The notes under the pieces: model-generated
The model's input: the letters and a program-made list of their open reading frames with translations, nothing else
What the model was told of the DNA's origin: nothing
Database searches by the model: none
Position numbers and translations under genes: made by a program
In this document: in pieces, positions 43,896 to 53,192 of the stretch
Layout of the letters: every line of letters starts with the position of its first letter
How positions within the stretch are numbered: position 1 is the stretch's first letter
DNA from: an uncultured Bacteroidales bacterium
Lineage (GTDB): Bacteria; Bacteroidota; Bacteroidia; Bacteroidales; UBA932
Direction of reading: 5' to 3'
Assembly (NCBI GenBank): GCA_946415475.1
Contig: CAMKSQ010000001.1
Span: 124,001-188,000 of the forward strand
DNA length: 64,000 bases

Positions 43896-44150
43896 TTAGG
43901 CGAGCTTGTTAATGTAAACTTGAAGACCGCTCTTGAGGTTGGCCGCTTTGTTTTTGTGGATAACCCCGATTTTTGCGAGCTTGTCAATCATGGCGTAGAC
44001 CTTAGGAGCGTTCTCCTGGGCTGCTGCCTTATCTGTCGTGTTGCGGAGGTCGCGGATAGCGTTCCTCGTTGTTTTTGCATAATACTTGTTATGCAGGCGG
44101 TGACGCTCGCTCTGACGGGCGGCACGCGCGGCTGATTTAGTGTTTGCCAT
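43896..44150 (-). CDS. rpsT: 30S ribosomal protein S20
   Basis: This 84-aa basic protein binds 16S rRNA early in 30S assembly. It begins [21 protein letters not shown], the typical S20 helix, and contains [22 protein letters not shown]. The length is normal. It is flanked by tRNA-Glu upstream (22 nt) and tRNA-Pro downstream (21 nt), all on the minus strand and probably one transcript processed at the tRNAs. Confidence 0.96.
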   Translation of the reverse strand: MANTKSAARAARQSERHRLHNKYYAKTTRNAIRDLRNTTDKAAAQENAPKVYAMIDKLAKIGVIHKNKAANLKSGLQVYINKLA

Positions 44151-44172
44151 TATTTTACTTTTTTATATTTGG

Positions 44173-44244
44173 TAGTGGGTAGGAGAATCGAACTCCTATT
44201 GCGGGAATGAAAATCCCGAGTACTAACCGTTATACGAACCCACC
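44173..44244 (-). tRNA. tRNA-Glu (anticodon TTC)
   Basis: A 72-nt cloverleaf: acceptor GGTGGGT/ACCCACT (terminal G-U), anticodon stem CGGGA/TCCCG with loop TTTTCAT, T-arm AGGAG-TTCGATT-CTCCT. Discriminator A; CCA is not encoded. Confidence 0.95.
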
Positions 44245-44257
44245 AAACTTGGGACTG

Positions 44258-44287
44258 CAAAGGTAAGAAAAATTTTTTACCATCCAA
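44258..44287 (-). promoter_or_regulatory. Promoter of tRNA-Glu, rpsT, tRNA-Pro
   Basis: On the minus strand TTG, a 19-nt spacer and TACCTTTG, 13 nt before the mature tRNA-Glu. Confidence 0.7.
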
Positions 44288-44326
44288 AATTATTTCTCAT
44301 CTTTTTCGGTCCCTGTACCAACTTTT

Positions 44327-46114
44327 TTACTGGACCGTAATTTCCAGGGTCACGATATCCTTTTTGCCGCTCTCCCCTGTTACCTCGGCCTCAATCACAT
44401 GGGAACCCGCCGTAAGGGTAATGGACTCCCCGGAAACGGATGCCCCGTCCAGGGTCCACGCAACGGCCGTTGCCACGTAGCCGTCCGGCAGTTCCAGCGA
44501 AAGCGGGAAACTCTGCCCGGCCGTATAGTTCCCGGCACTGGGGATATACGGGAAATCCAGGCCGGCATTCACCACGCCGCTCACCTTGAAAGAAGCCTTG
44601 TTGCCGGAATAAGCTATCTCGGACAAGGTAATGGCCGTGGGCGCACCGTTCCAACTCTTGGGAGCATAGGAAGTTACATTTCTCCCGCCCGGGAACGGCA
44701 GGTCCGTACCGTCGGCCGTATAGTAATAGGCGCCATATTGGGAATAATACTGCATGCCATAGGAACAATCGTACGGAGAGGCCGATGCCACTACATAGAA
44801 GCAGGGATGCTTACCATTCTCGTTGATGGCATTGTATATATACCACTCGGCCCAAAGCTGCGAGGCTGCCAACGAGCCCGAGCCGGAGATGGGTACTTTC
44901 CTGGAACTTTTATCCACGTGATAGGCAATGAGGCCGGCGGCGGGAATGAACTGGTCCCAGCCCTGTTTGCTGCGGCATTCCAGCAGGATGTACTCCCCTT
45001 CCATATCGGTAGGAATCTTGTAGCCCACCTCGTTTTGCACGCTCGCGAGCGTATAGGCCCCGTTCTTGGGGAATTCCAGAATGGCGCTTTCTTCCAGCCA
45101 GCCAATCAGGATGCGTTCCTCCATGTTCAGGTAAGGCGGCGTCCAGCCGTAGTTGTTATACGAACCGCTGTCCATGAGAGAATAGCCCATGAGCGTGCGC
45201 GCCTGGCCATTGTCCGCGTAGTCTGTGTCGTAGAAATCCGGCAGTCCCATGGCGTGGCCAAACTCATGGCAGATGGTGCCCAGGCCATCGATCGACCCGC
45301 TTCCGTTCAGTTCGGAGCCGCAGGCATACCGGTCCACCCGCTTGCCATCCAGCGTGAGATAAATTCCGCCAGCGGTCAGGTACCACTGGTGCGGCCAGAT
45401 GGTGTCGTCGGAGCCGCCATCGGCTTCCCCTTTGCCGGCATAGACCATGTAAACCAGATCCACATCGCCGTCTCCGTCCAAATCATAGTCGGAGAAATCT
45501 ACCACATCATCAACGGCCTCACAGGCTTCTTTTACAGCCTTCTCCGGATACTTGTCACTGCCTTGGGAATCATTGCCGCCATAGTAAGCCATGTTCTGCG
45601 AGAGTTTGACGGGACCATATACGTCAAAGATGGGTTCGAAAACGCCGTGGGAGTTCTCGTAATAAAAGTCGCGGGCACTCCCGGTAGCGCCGTTGGCGCT
45701 GTAGCCGGGCTCGTTGAGCATATCGCTGAAGGCCTGCCTGGGAGAAGCAATCTTGAAAGAAAGGTCGGCGAACTCCACCAACACCACCAGGAAATGTTTC
45801 TGGCCTATAGCGATAGGCGCCTTGGGACGGGCCGCCGACGCCACCTGCCGCATCGCTTTGCGGCGGATAGTGGCAGCCTGCGCCGCCATTTCCACCGTAG
45901 CACCCTCCACCACGCGGTAGAAACCGTTCTCGTCCATACGAACCACCTGGCCGGCCTGGTTGGTGGTCCAGTGGCCCCATTCGTCGCCATGACGCTGAAT
46001 CAGAATGGTGCTGCCGTCCGGCTGGGTATAGCGGAAGAAACCGGGCTTTGCGGGCTTTGCCAACAGACTAAAGCTACAGACAAGAAGAATTAAAATGGAA
46101 GCTATCTTTTTCAT
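44327..46114 (-). CDS. M6 family metalloprotease
   Basis: This 595-aa secreted zinc protease of the immune-inhibitor-A/M6 class has signal peptide MKKIASILILLVCSFSLLA. The zinc motif is HEFGHAMGLPD (about residues 285-295), with the downstream LMGYSLMDSGSYNN segment carrying the Met-turn region. DYDLDGDGDVDLVYMVY looks like a calcium-binding dockerin/EF-type loop. A C-terminal beta-sandwich (from about 500) follows. It likely digests host or dietary proteins. It is the last gene of the long minus-strand run, 6 nt after the BACON lipoprotein, with which it may work at the surface. Confidence 0.9.
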   Translation of the reverse strand: MKKIASILILLVCSFSLLAKPAKPGFFRYTQPDGSTILIQRHGDEWGHWTTNQAGQVVRMDENGFYRVVEGATVEMAAQAATIRRKAMRQVASAARPKAPIAIGQKHFLVVLVEFADLSFKIASPRQAFSDMLNEPGYSANGATGSARDFYYENSHGVFEPIFDVYGPVKLSQNMAYYGGNDSQGSDKYPEKAVKEACEAVDDVVDFSDYDLDGDGDVDLVYMVYAGKGEADGGSDDTIWPHQWYLTAGGIYLTLDGKRVDRYACGSELNGSGSIDGLGTICHEFGHAMGLPDFYDTDYADNGQARTLMGYSLMDSGSYNNYGWTPPYLNMEERILIGWLEESAILEFPKNGAYTLASVQNEVGYKIPTDMEGEYILLECRSKQGWDQFIPAAGLIAYHVDKSSRKVPISGSGSLAASQLWAEWYIYNAINENGKHPCFYVVASASPYDCSYGMQYYSQYGAYYYTADGTDLPFPGGRNVTSYAPKSWNGAPTAITLSEIAYSGNKASFKVSGVVNAGLDFPYIPSAGNYTAGQSFPLSLELPDGYVATAVAWTLDGASVSGESITLTAGSHVIEAEVTGESGKKDIVTLEITVQ

Positions 46115-46120
46115 AGTCAG

Positions 46121-48349
46121 TTACTTTCTAATAATCACACCTCTTCCCTTGGCATCGCCTACCCATAATTTGCCGTCCTGGTCTTTGAGAACGGTCATGG
46201 GATAATCTTTCTCCACCACCTGGGTTTTATTCTTTTTCCAGTTCACTGAGACAGTGACGGCATCTCCGGGCTGCAGCGCCGTGGTAAAGCCGCTCAGTTT
46301 CACCTGCTCCTTGCCTTGGGGCTCCAGGAGCACAAACTGCAGGGCGCTGCCTTCATAGGAACGCACATACTGGTCTGTACCGGCCTGGTAAATCCGTTCC
46401 TGCTTGCCCAGGTACACGCCCAGGGCATCGTATTGTGTCACAGGAGTAGCAGGAGCACCGAGCTTATGGTATATCAGCACCTCTTTCGTGTTATTACTGG
46501 TATTCGCATAGCAGCTGAAACGCTCAGTGCCGCTCTGTGAATTGTACAGGAGCGTATTGCGGGCACCGGCGGCGGCCTTAATCGTAGCAAGGCCATCGAC
46601 ATCCAGAACAATGCTCCACGTAGCAAAATCCGTAACGTTATCCACCGTAAGCAACTGATTCTTGGAATCATTCTGGGCTGCGAGATAGCCATTCGACACC
46701 TTCAGGTTCCAGGCTCCCTCCCCTCCTTCCAAGGTAATTACAGCTACGCCTTCCTCGGGTTCCGAAACGGTATCGTCCACAATCGTAACAGAAGTACGGC
46801 TGCGATACGTTCCATTCTGGGCACCCATGGCATGGGACTTGGCCTGGTTCACAATCAGGATCTGGTCTCCTTCCTGCAGCAGCGAAGCGTCGGTCAGCAG
46901 TTCAAACGCGCCGGATACCGGCGGTAAGACGGCCTCTTTCGCCTCCTGGGTCACTGTCACCACCTGCTGGAGTTCTCCAGAGGAGAAAGTGATCGTGCCC
47001 TCTCGGGGATCCGTGCTCCCATTGGCCGCCACCGTCACCGTGAACGGCTTGTCTTCCAGGCCCTTGGTAGCAGGAGTCACAGTAATCCAATCGACATCGG
47101 CCACGACCTCCACGGTCACGTTAGCCTTGATTACGAACGGGATCTCTTCCCCTTCTGCACCAACCTGTAAAGCATTTTCCGTGAGGACGATGGCATCTTT
47201 CTGTGCCTGGAGTATCGTAAAGAAATATTCCTTTCCCCCAACTTTGAACGACACCATAGCCATGCGGGCGTCATACGTGTCGTTGGCTGCGATAAGGAGT
47301 TTCGTGCCCGACAACGTCAGCCACGATGCCGACGAAACAAAATCCGTAGCACCGGCAGGGAGTTCGATACTACCCGCCGTTGCATCCATCATTTCCTGCA
47401 TCACCACCGGACCTTCTTCCTCTCCGCCTTCCACCTCGATGTGCAGCACCTTGGCGTAGCTGCTGCCATCGCTGCCATTGGCGATCAGAAGTACTTTGGA
47501 AGATTTTCCGGTAGAAGGGACACTGATGGTCACGATACCCTTGTTGTCCTTGGGCTCGGAGATGGTCACTTTCCAGTTCTCCGGTTCGTAGGAATCCAGC
47601 GTGTAAGTAATGCCGGTGGGTGCTTTTACCTCATAAGAAGCACTCTGCGTCTGGCCGGCCGTCATGTGCTGGAATACGGCATCGTCCAACAAGATTTGCA
47701 GTTTTACCCCGAAGGTACCTCTGGGCAGTTCCAATACGGTATTGTCGGTCAGGGTAATGACCACCACATCCGGATGGGAGGCATCTATCGAGGCGATAGG
47801 ACCCACAACTACCGTTGCAGCCTCTCCCACATAGGTCCAGGCGCCATCGCCCACCTTCACGTACCACTTGCCGTTTTCTACCTTAAACTCCGTGAGCGGA
47901 GCATCCTTTCCGTTCTCACCGTCTTTACCGTCGATTCCGCTCGCACGGACTTTCTCACCACCCACCAGCAGCCACTCACCATTGAGTGTCCAGTAGTAGT
48001 TGCCGTCGGTATCCTGCTTGATGCTCACGGAAGGGCTTACGCCGTCCTCGCCGTTTACGCCATCGACACCGTCTTTTCCGTTGAGGACGGTCTTCTCCAG
48101 CGTGTTGCCGTCTTTATCCACCAGGACGAGCTTGTACCCGGAACCGTCCGGAAGTTCTGTAGCACTTTGGACAAAATACTTCCCACTGATCAGTTTTTGG
48201 ATCAGGCTCACCTGGGAATTGAGTTCCTTTACCTGGTCCTCCACTTTGGCCAGGCGGGATTCAACCTCGGTCAGGCGGCTTTCCAGCTCCCGAGTACAGC
48301 CGGAAAACAGCAGTACCAGCGAGGCCATCACGTAAAATAGTTTCTTCAT
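46121..48349 (-). CDS. DUF4988/BACON domain surface lipoprotein
   Basis: This 742-aa lipoprotein (lipobox LLFSGC) begins with a heptad coiled coil (ESRLTEVESRLAKVEDQVKEL), the DUF4988-type stalk. It then has collagen-like GKDGVDGVNGEDG and GIDGKDGENGKD stretches. The middle holds two BACON-like domains (about 390-490; ADVDWITVTPATKGLEDKPF and ATDFVSSASWLTLSG), which bind mucin or glycans in other proteins. The C-terminal 250 residues are beta-rich with no family I recognise. It probably displays a binding domain on the cell surface. It lies 3 nt after DUF4837 and 6 nt before the M6 protease. Confidence 0.82.
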   Translation of the reverse strand: MKKLFYVMASLVLLFSGCTRELESRLTEVESRLAKVEDQVKELNSQVSLIQKLISGKYFVQSATELPDGSGYKLVLVDKDGNTLEKTVLNGKDGVDGVNGEDGVSPSVSIKQDTDGNYYWTLNGEWLLVGGEKVRASGIDGKDGENGKDAPLTEFKVENGKWYVKVGDGAWTYVGEAATVVVGPIASIDASHPDVVVITLTDNTVLELPRGTFGVKLQILLDDAVFQHMTAGQTQSASYEVKAPTGITYTLDSYEPENWKVTISEPKDNKGIVTISVPSTGKSSKVLLIANGSDGSSYAKVLHIEVEGGEEEGPVVMQEMMDATAGSIELPAGATDFVSSASWLTLSGTKLLIAANDTYDARMAMVSFKVGGKEYFFTILQAQKDAIVLTENALQVGAEGEEIPFVIKANVTVEVVADVDWITVTPATKGLEDKPFTVTVAANGSTDPREGTITFSSGELQQVVTVTQEAKEAVLPPVSGAFELLTDASLLQEGDQILIVNQAKSHAMGAQNGTYRSRTSVTIVDDTVSEPEEGVAVITLEGGEGAWNLKVSNGYLAAQNDSKNQLLTVDNVTDFATWSIVLDVDGLATIKAAAGARNTLLYNSQSGTERFSCYANTSNNTKEVLIYHKLGAPATPVTQYDALGVYLGKQERIYQAGTDQYVRSYEGSALQFVLLEPQGKEQVKLSGFTTALQPGDAVTVSVNWKKNKTQVVEKDYPMTVLKDQDGKLWVGDAKGRGVIIRK

Positions 48350-48352
48350 AAT

Positions 48353-49360
48353 TTATTGTTTATCATCTGTTTTCCATTCGAATGAGTACAGCAGGGACTC
48401 TACCTGACGCAGATACTGGCGTTTGTCGTAGCGCGGGGCAAAGACAAAAGCCTCCAGCACGATAATGTCTTTCCCGTCCGGGCTATAGAAGGAGTGCGAC
48501 ACAAAAGGGCCTCCCATGAAGTCCCCGTGTACTTCCCAGAAGCCGCGGGTCTCCATAAAGGCACGCCCCCGGTAGCGCAACGAACGCGTCGTAGGCTCCT
48601 GCGCCGTGGAAGTGGTCATATACGAACCTTCGAACATGCCCGGCACGTTGGCTTTCATGATCTGGTTGCGTTTCTGGATGATGTTTTCCAGCGAGAAGAC
48701 ATCGTCACCGCTCGCAGGATATTTGTACGCCATCACATACTGCTGAACGTACTGTTTTTCATCGGCCATCCACACAAAGTCGTCCGTCACCATGCGGCAG
48801 CGGTAGCCCGACGGGAAGTGGATGATGCCGCCCGTCACTTTTTCCATCGGCGGCTGCAAAGCCCTTTCCTCGTACAGTTTGGCGTTGGCGATGACCCGGT
48901 CGCGCTCCGTCTGCTCAAAGAATTCCGCCGGCGTTACGCCCGCCTCCTTGAACAGCGTCAGGGCCTGTTCCGCATCGGCCGCATTCAACTGCACAACGGC
49001 CTGGGGCTGGGCCCACACATTGTTTTTATACAGGACGCCATTGGAGACATTCTGCGGATTGATGTTCACTACCAGCAAGTTCCGGTGCATTTTGAACATG
49101 TTGGTAAAACTGCCCGGGGGCACGTTGGAGACCGCAAACAGGGGCTCGCGCTGTGCCAGATACGGGGTGTCCATGGCCAGGGCTTCGCGGATGGCCACGC
49201 CCAGATTGCCTTCCCACTGCTCGCGCTCAATCACCACCAGCACTTCGCCGGCTTTTCCGCTCACATTGGGGAGCAAGGCTTTCTTATTGCCACTTTTACA
49301 TCCTGCCAATGCCATCACGCAAAGGGCCAGTGCAAGGATACGGGTAAAATGGTGTTTCAT
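48353..49360 (-). CDS. DUF4837 family lipoprotein
   Basis: This 335-aa lipoprotein (lipobox MALAGC) belongs to DUF4837, a family largely restricted to Bacteroidota with no known function. Typical segments are GKAGEVLVVIEREQWEG, RNLLVVNINPQNVSN, HFPSGYRCRMVTDDFVWM and RGRAFMETRGFWEVHGDFMGGPFVS. It lies 2 nt after rseP and in front of the BACON lipoprotein. Its position in the dxr-rseP run suggests an envelope role, by inference only. Confidence 0.85.
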   Translation of the reverse strand: MKHHFTRILALALCVMALAGCKSGNKKALLPNVSGKAGEVLVVIEREQWEGNLGVAIREALAMDTPYLAQREPLFAVSNVPPGSFTNMFKMHRNLLVVNINPQNVSNGVLYKNNVWAQPQAVVQLNAADAEQALTLFKEAGVTPAEFFEQTERDRVIANAKLYEERALQPPMEKVTGGIIHFPSGYRCRMVTDDFVWMADEKQYVQQYVMAYKYPASGDDVFSLENIIQKRNQIMKANVPGMFEGSYMTTSTAQEPTTRSLRYRGRAFMETRGFWEVHGDFMGGPFVSHSFYSPDGKDIIVLEAFVFAPRYDKRQYLRQVESLLYSFEWKTDDKQ

Positions 49361-49362
49361 AA

Positions 49363-50700
49363 CTAATGGATTAATCGTGAAATGTCGTTGCCGAAGGCCA
49401 GGAACATAAGCAGCAGCAACAGGGCCATGCCGATGAGCTGCGCTATGGTAAGGAAGCGGTCGCTGGGTTTGCGACCCGTAAGCATTTCGTATAGGCAGAA
49501 CACAATGTGACCGCCGTCAAGGCCCGGGATGGGCAAAAGATTCATCACACCCAGCATGATGGAGAGCATGGCCAGGATGTACAGGAACTGGTGCCAGTTC
49601 CACCGAGAGGGGAAAACCTGGCCGATGGCGACAAAACTGCCCACGGATTTGTAGGCGCCCGTGGAAGGCGTTGCCACCAGGCGGAGGTCCCGCAGATAGC
49701 CGCTCACGGAGTCCCAGGCAAGGGCACAGCCGGCCGGAATCGACTCCCACGCGGAATAGGTCCGATGCTGCAAAGAGGGATTGCGGAAGAAGACGCCCAG
49801 CATGCCCAGGCTGTCGGCCTGCAAAGAAATGGCCAACGTATCGTCCCCGCGGAGAACCGTTGCCGGAAGGTGTTCGCCGGGATGCGCCCGCAGTACCTTC
49901 TGGGCATCCTGCAAATAGGGCGTATCGACCCCATCCAGGCCCACAATACGGTCCCCTATTGCCAGTTCGGAGGCATAATTCGGTGACGATGGCATAATGC
50001 TGTCCACCACGAACGGCAGGGCGATGTCGAAAAGGCCGGGCGAATTCACCACCGCCCCCATCAGCGACTGATCCATGTACAGGACCAGGGTATCCGTCCC
50101 GCGAAGGACCGTCACCTTCTCCACTTGCCGGCGAGCCAAATCGGCCTGAAGGGACAGGAAATCGTCCGGTTCATAATTGTCCATGCGCAGGATGCGGTCG
50201 CCGGTGCGGAAGCCCAGCTCTTCGCCCAGTTCATTGACATAGACCGGACTGGTGTTGGGCATGTAATTGTCTCCCCAGATGGCCAGGATGGTGATAAACA
50301 GGACGATAGCCAGGAGGAAGTTGTTCAGGACGCCGCCGCTCATTACGAACAGGCGTTGCCAGGCCGGTTTGGTGCGGAACTCCCAAGGCTGCGGAGGCTG
50401 CTTGAGGGCATCCACGTCCATGGATTCGTCTATCATGCCGGCAATCTTGCAATAGCCGCCCAGAGGCAGCCAGCCAATGCCGTATTCCGTTTCCCAGTGC
50501 GCAGAGGCCGGAATCAGTTTCCGGAACCAGGCCATGCGGGTGGAAAAGAGCTTGAAGCCCCCCACATCGAAGAAAAGGAAGAATTTATCCACCTTGATCC
50601 GGAACAGGCGTGCCCATAGGAAATGGCCGGCCTCATGGATAAGGATGAGGCCCGACAATGCCAGGATAACCTGCAGTATTTTCATCAATACCGGATTCAT
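49363..50700 (-). CDS. rseP: RseP-type site-2 protease
   Basis: This 445-aa intramembrane zinc protease cleaves anti-sigma factors or signal-peptide remnants. The zinc motif is HEAGH (His22, Glu23, His26) in the first helix, and the third ligand is in NLLPIPGLDGGHI near residue 395. Two PDZ domains lie between (around 130-210 and 215-300; LGFRTGDRILRMDN and LAIGDRIVGLDGV). Four membrane segments fit the family. It overlaps dxr by 4 nt; dxr-rseP is a common gene pair. Confidence 0.95.
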   Translation of the reverse strand: MNPVLMKILQVILALSGLILIHEAGHFLWARLFRIKVDKFFLFFDVGGFKLFSTRMAWFRKLIPASAHWETEYGIGWLPLGGYCKIAGMIDESMDVDALKQPPQPWEFRTKPAWQRLFVMSGGVLNNFLLAIVLFITILAIWGDNYMPNTSPVYVNELGEELGFRTGDRILRMDNYEPDDFLSLQADLARRQVEKVTVLRGTDTLVLYMDQSLMGAVVNSPGLFDIALPFVVDSIMPSSPNYASELAIGDRIVGLDGVDTPYLQDAQKVLRAHPGEHLPATVLRGDDTLAISLQADSLGMLGVFFRNPSLQHRTYSAWESIPAGCALAWDSVSGYLRDLRLVATPSTGAYKSVGSFVAIGQVFPSRWNWHQFLYILAMLSIMLGVMNLLPIPGLDGGHIVFCLYEMLTGRKPSDRFLTIAQLIGMALLLLLMFLAFGNDISRLIH

Positions 50701-51836
50701 ATACGTTCCTGCGCTTTGCGGAAAGCTTCTTCGTGCGTGGCAAAAATCGCCTCCAGCGACGGGTTCTCGATAAAAGGAATCTCCGCCATCACCTGGGCGA
50801 TAATGGCCGAAATATCGTAAAAGCCGATTTGTTCTTTCAGATAGGCAGCGACGGCCGCTTCGTTGGCGGCATTCATGGCGCAGGGAATATTACCACCCCG
50901 CCCGATGGCGTCGAACGCCAGTTGCAGACAAGGGAACTTGCGACGGTCCGGCTCAAAGAAGGTCAAATCCTTGAGCGCGCTGAAATCCAGGCGTTTACCC
51001 TCCAGCGGAAGGCGCTCAGGATAGGCCATGGCCAGCGCAATGGGAAGCCGCATGTCCGGACAACCCAATTGGGCGATAACGGCGCCGTCCACAAATTCCA
51101 CCATGGAATGAATGACCGATTCCGGATGGACCACCACATGGATTTGACTGGTAGGAACCTGGAACAGCCACTTGGCCTCGATCACCTCAAATCCCTTATT
51201 CATCATGGTGGCTGAGTCGATGGTGATTTTGGCGCCCATGTCCCAGTTAGGATGCTTCAGCGCTTGCGACTTGGTTGCCGCAGCAATCTGTTCCCGTGAC
51301 CAGGTGCGGAACGGACCGCCGGAAGCCGTAAGATGAATCAGGCGTACGGGATTGCCCTGCGCACCCAGCAGACACTGGAATATGGCCGAATGCTCCGAGT
51401 CCACCGGATAAATGCGGGCGCCATAGCGGGCGGCCTCCCCCATCACCAGGGAACCGGCGGCCACCAGGGTTTCCTTGTTGGCCAGGGCCAGGGTCTTTTG
51501 GGCACGGATGGCGGCGAGCGTAGGCTTGAGCCCGCTGAAGCCAACCATAGCGGCCACGACCACATCCACCTCGGGTGCCTGCACCAGTTCGCAGGCGGCC
51601 TCGATGCCCAAATGCACCTGCACACCGGGCAATGCGGCCTTTACCTCCGCAAACTTATCCGGATTGCAGATGACTACATGCGGGACATGAAACTGCAAGG
51701 CCTGCTGCACCAACAATTCTGCATTGTTGTTGGCCGACAGCATGAACACCGAGAAACGGGACGGATGCTGCCGCACTACGTCCAGTGTCTGTGACCCGAT
51801 GGATCCCGTGGACCCTAATATTGCGATATTCTTCAT
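50697..51836 (-). CDS. dxr: 1-deoxy-D-xylulose 5-phosphate reductoisomerase
   Basis: This 379-aa NADPH enzyme makes 2-C-methyl-D-erythritol 4-phosphate in the MEP isoprenoid pathway. It opens with the NADPH loop ILGSTGSIGSQTLDVV. The metal and substrate region is VDSEHSAIFQCL, followed by LTASGGPFRTW, where fosmidomycin also binds, and KITIDSATMMNKGFEVIEA. The length is normal. It abuts the upstream M23 gene and overlaps rseP. Confidence 0.96.
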   Translation of the reverse strand: MKNIAILGSTGSIGSQTLDVVRQHPSRFSVFMLSANNNAELLVQQALQFHVPHVVICNPDKFAEVKAALPGVQVHLGIEAACELVQAPEVDVVVAAMVGFSGLKPTLAAIRAQKTLALANKETLVAAGSLVMGEAARYGARIYPVDSEHSAIFQCLLGAQGNPVRLIHLTASGGPFRTWSREQIAAATKSQALKHPNWDMGAKITIDSATMMNKGFEVIEAKWLFQVPTSQIHVVVHPESVIHSMVEFVDGAVIAQLGCPDMRLPIALAMAYPERLPLEGKRLDFSALKDLTFFEPDRRKFPCLQLAFDAIGRGGNIPCAMNAANEAAVAAYLKEQIGFYDISAIIAQVMAEIPFIENPSLEAIFATHEEAFRKAQERI

Positions 51837-52679
51837 CTAAAACTTGATATACTGTGCCGGATCCATCGCCGCACCCCTGTACCACAGTTCAAAATGCAAG
51901 TGATTGCCCATGGTAAGCGAGGAGGAGGAGGCCAGCATGGCCACCGGTGTGCCGGCTTTTACGGCAGCTCCGGTTTTGTGCAGCAATTTCTGGTTATTCT
52001 TGTAAATGGACAACAGGTCGCTTCCGTGTTGGATCATCAGCGTGTAGCCGCTGTCCTGTGACCAGGAGGTATATACCACATTCCCGTCCAGGACGGCCAT
52101 TACCGGGCTGCCCACGGGCGCCGTAATGTCCACCCAGGGATGCAGGCTGCGGTCGAAGCCCTTGGAAACGACGCCCTTAACAGGCGTGTAGAAGGCCATG
52201 GCCTCGATGGGAAGATTCAGGCGCCGGCCCGACGACAAGCCGAACTGTTCTTCCTGCACGACATCGGCACGAAGGAGGGAATCCCGAATGGCCAGGTAGC
52301 GGGCATCCGACACCGTCCGGGAGCCTTCGCGGCCCAACATCAGGGTATCCAGACGGATGGGGTCCTCCCCTGCCACTACACGGCGGAGATTCTCCGTGTA
52401 CAGTTCCCACTGCAGGATACGGGTTTGCAGCGAGTCTATACGCTGGGCATTCTGGACAGCCTGCCTGCGAGACTGGGCGTTGGGATAACCGGGAATGAAC
52501 GTGCGGATGGGTGTAAAAGCGATAAGGCCGAAGATCACCAGGAACGTCACCACTACCACGGAGATATTGGCAATGATGAAGCGGGTTTTGGAAAACCGGA
52601 GGCTCCAGAGCCGCTCATGGGAAGTGGCATCTACCAGGGTGAGACGCAAGTTACTGGCCTTCTTATCTGCTTTGTCCAT
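51837..52679 (-). CDS. M23/LytM-domain membrane protein, possibly non-catalytic
   Basis: This 280-aa protein has a cytoplasmic N-terminus, one transmembrane helix (about 35-57; IANISVVVVTFLVIFGLIAF), a coiled region and a C-terminal LytM domain. Of the LytM residues, HPWVD (usually HxGxD) and HLHFE are present, but the YxH histidine is replaced (SIYKNNQ). It may bind rather than cut peptidoglycan, as EnvC/NlpD-type activators do. It starts the M23-dxr-rseP run and is divergent from ruvX with 27 nt between the starts. Confidence 0.85.
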   Translation of the reverse strand: MDKADKKASNLRLTLVDATSHERLWSLRFSKTRFIIANISVVVVTFLVIFGLIAFTPIRTFIPGYPNAQSRRQAVQNAQRIDSLQTRILQWELYTENLRRVVAGEDPIRLDTLMLGREGSRTVSDARYLAIRDSLLRADVVQEEQFGLSSGRRLNLPIEAMAFYTPVKGVVSKGFDRSLHPWVDITAPVGSPVMAVLDGNVVYTSWSQDSGYTLMIQHGSDLLSIYKNNQKLLHKTGAAVKAGTPVAMLASSSSLTMGNHLHFELWYRGAAMDPAQYIKF

Positions 52680-52688
52680 AATTATTCG

Positions 52689-52696
52689 TATATTTG
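52689..52696 (+). promoter_or_regulatory. -7 box of ruvX
   Basis: TATATTTG ends 10 nt before the ruvX ATG, giving a leader of only a few nucleotides. The nearest TTG is too close (14-nt spacer). Confidence 0.55.
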
Positions 52697-52706
52697 CACA
52701 CTGTAA

Positions 52707-53192
52707 ATGGACAGAATAATTGGCATAGATTACGGAAGAAGGAGAACAGGCCTGGCGGTCAGTGATCCTCTCGGTATCTTTGCATCTGCCCTGGAAACAG
52801 TTGATTCTACAAAGTTAATAGATTATCTCAAAAATTACGCCAATCGGGAGAGAATCCTTCGCTTTGTAGTGGGCTACCCGGTGAATATGGACGGCAGCCC
52901 GTCGGAGGCCCTCAAAGACGTGCAAGCCTTCCTGAAACAGCTGGAAAAAGCGTTCCCGGATACGCCCGTCACCCTTGAGGATGAACGGTTTACCTCCGTG
53001 CTGGCCCACCGCATCATGATTGACGGCGGCATGAAGGCCTCCCAGCGCCGGGACAAAAAGGAAGTGGACAAGATTTCGGCCGCCATCATCCTGCAAAGTT
53101 ACCTGGACCGGGAAAACGGCGGTTCCCTGACAGTGGACCCCTCGGCCGTGCCCGACAGTTTGTCCATGAATAAGACAAGAAGAAAAAAATGA
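52707..53192 (+). CDS. ruvX: RuvX/YqgF Holliday-junction resolvase-like nuclease
   Basis: This 161-aa RNase H-fold protein is implicated in pre-16S rRNA processing and junction resolution. It begins RIIGIDYGRRRTGLAVSD, with the first catalytic Asp. VVGYPVNMDGSPSEA and the LEDERFTSVLAHRIM segment (Glu) are typical. The C-terminal DKISAAIILQSYLDREN supplies the last acidic residue. The final 20 residues are basic. It overlaps def by 4 nt. Confidence 0.93.
   Translation: MDRIIGIDYGRRRTGLAVSDPLGIFASALETVDSTKLIDYLKNYANRERILRFVVGYPVNMDGSPSEALKDVQAFLKQLEKAFPDTPVTLEDERFTSVLAHRIMIDGGMKASQRRDKKEVDKISAAIILQSYLDRENGGSLTVDPSAVPDSLSMNKTRRKK

Noticed and set aside
44307-44337. Terminator at the end of the M6 protease gene
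   Set aside because: CGGTCC/GGACCG can pair, but the stem is 6 bp with a 19-nt loop, overlaps the stop codon and lacks a T-run; too weak to annotate.
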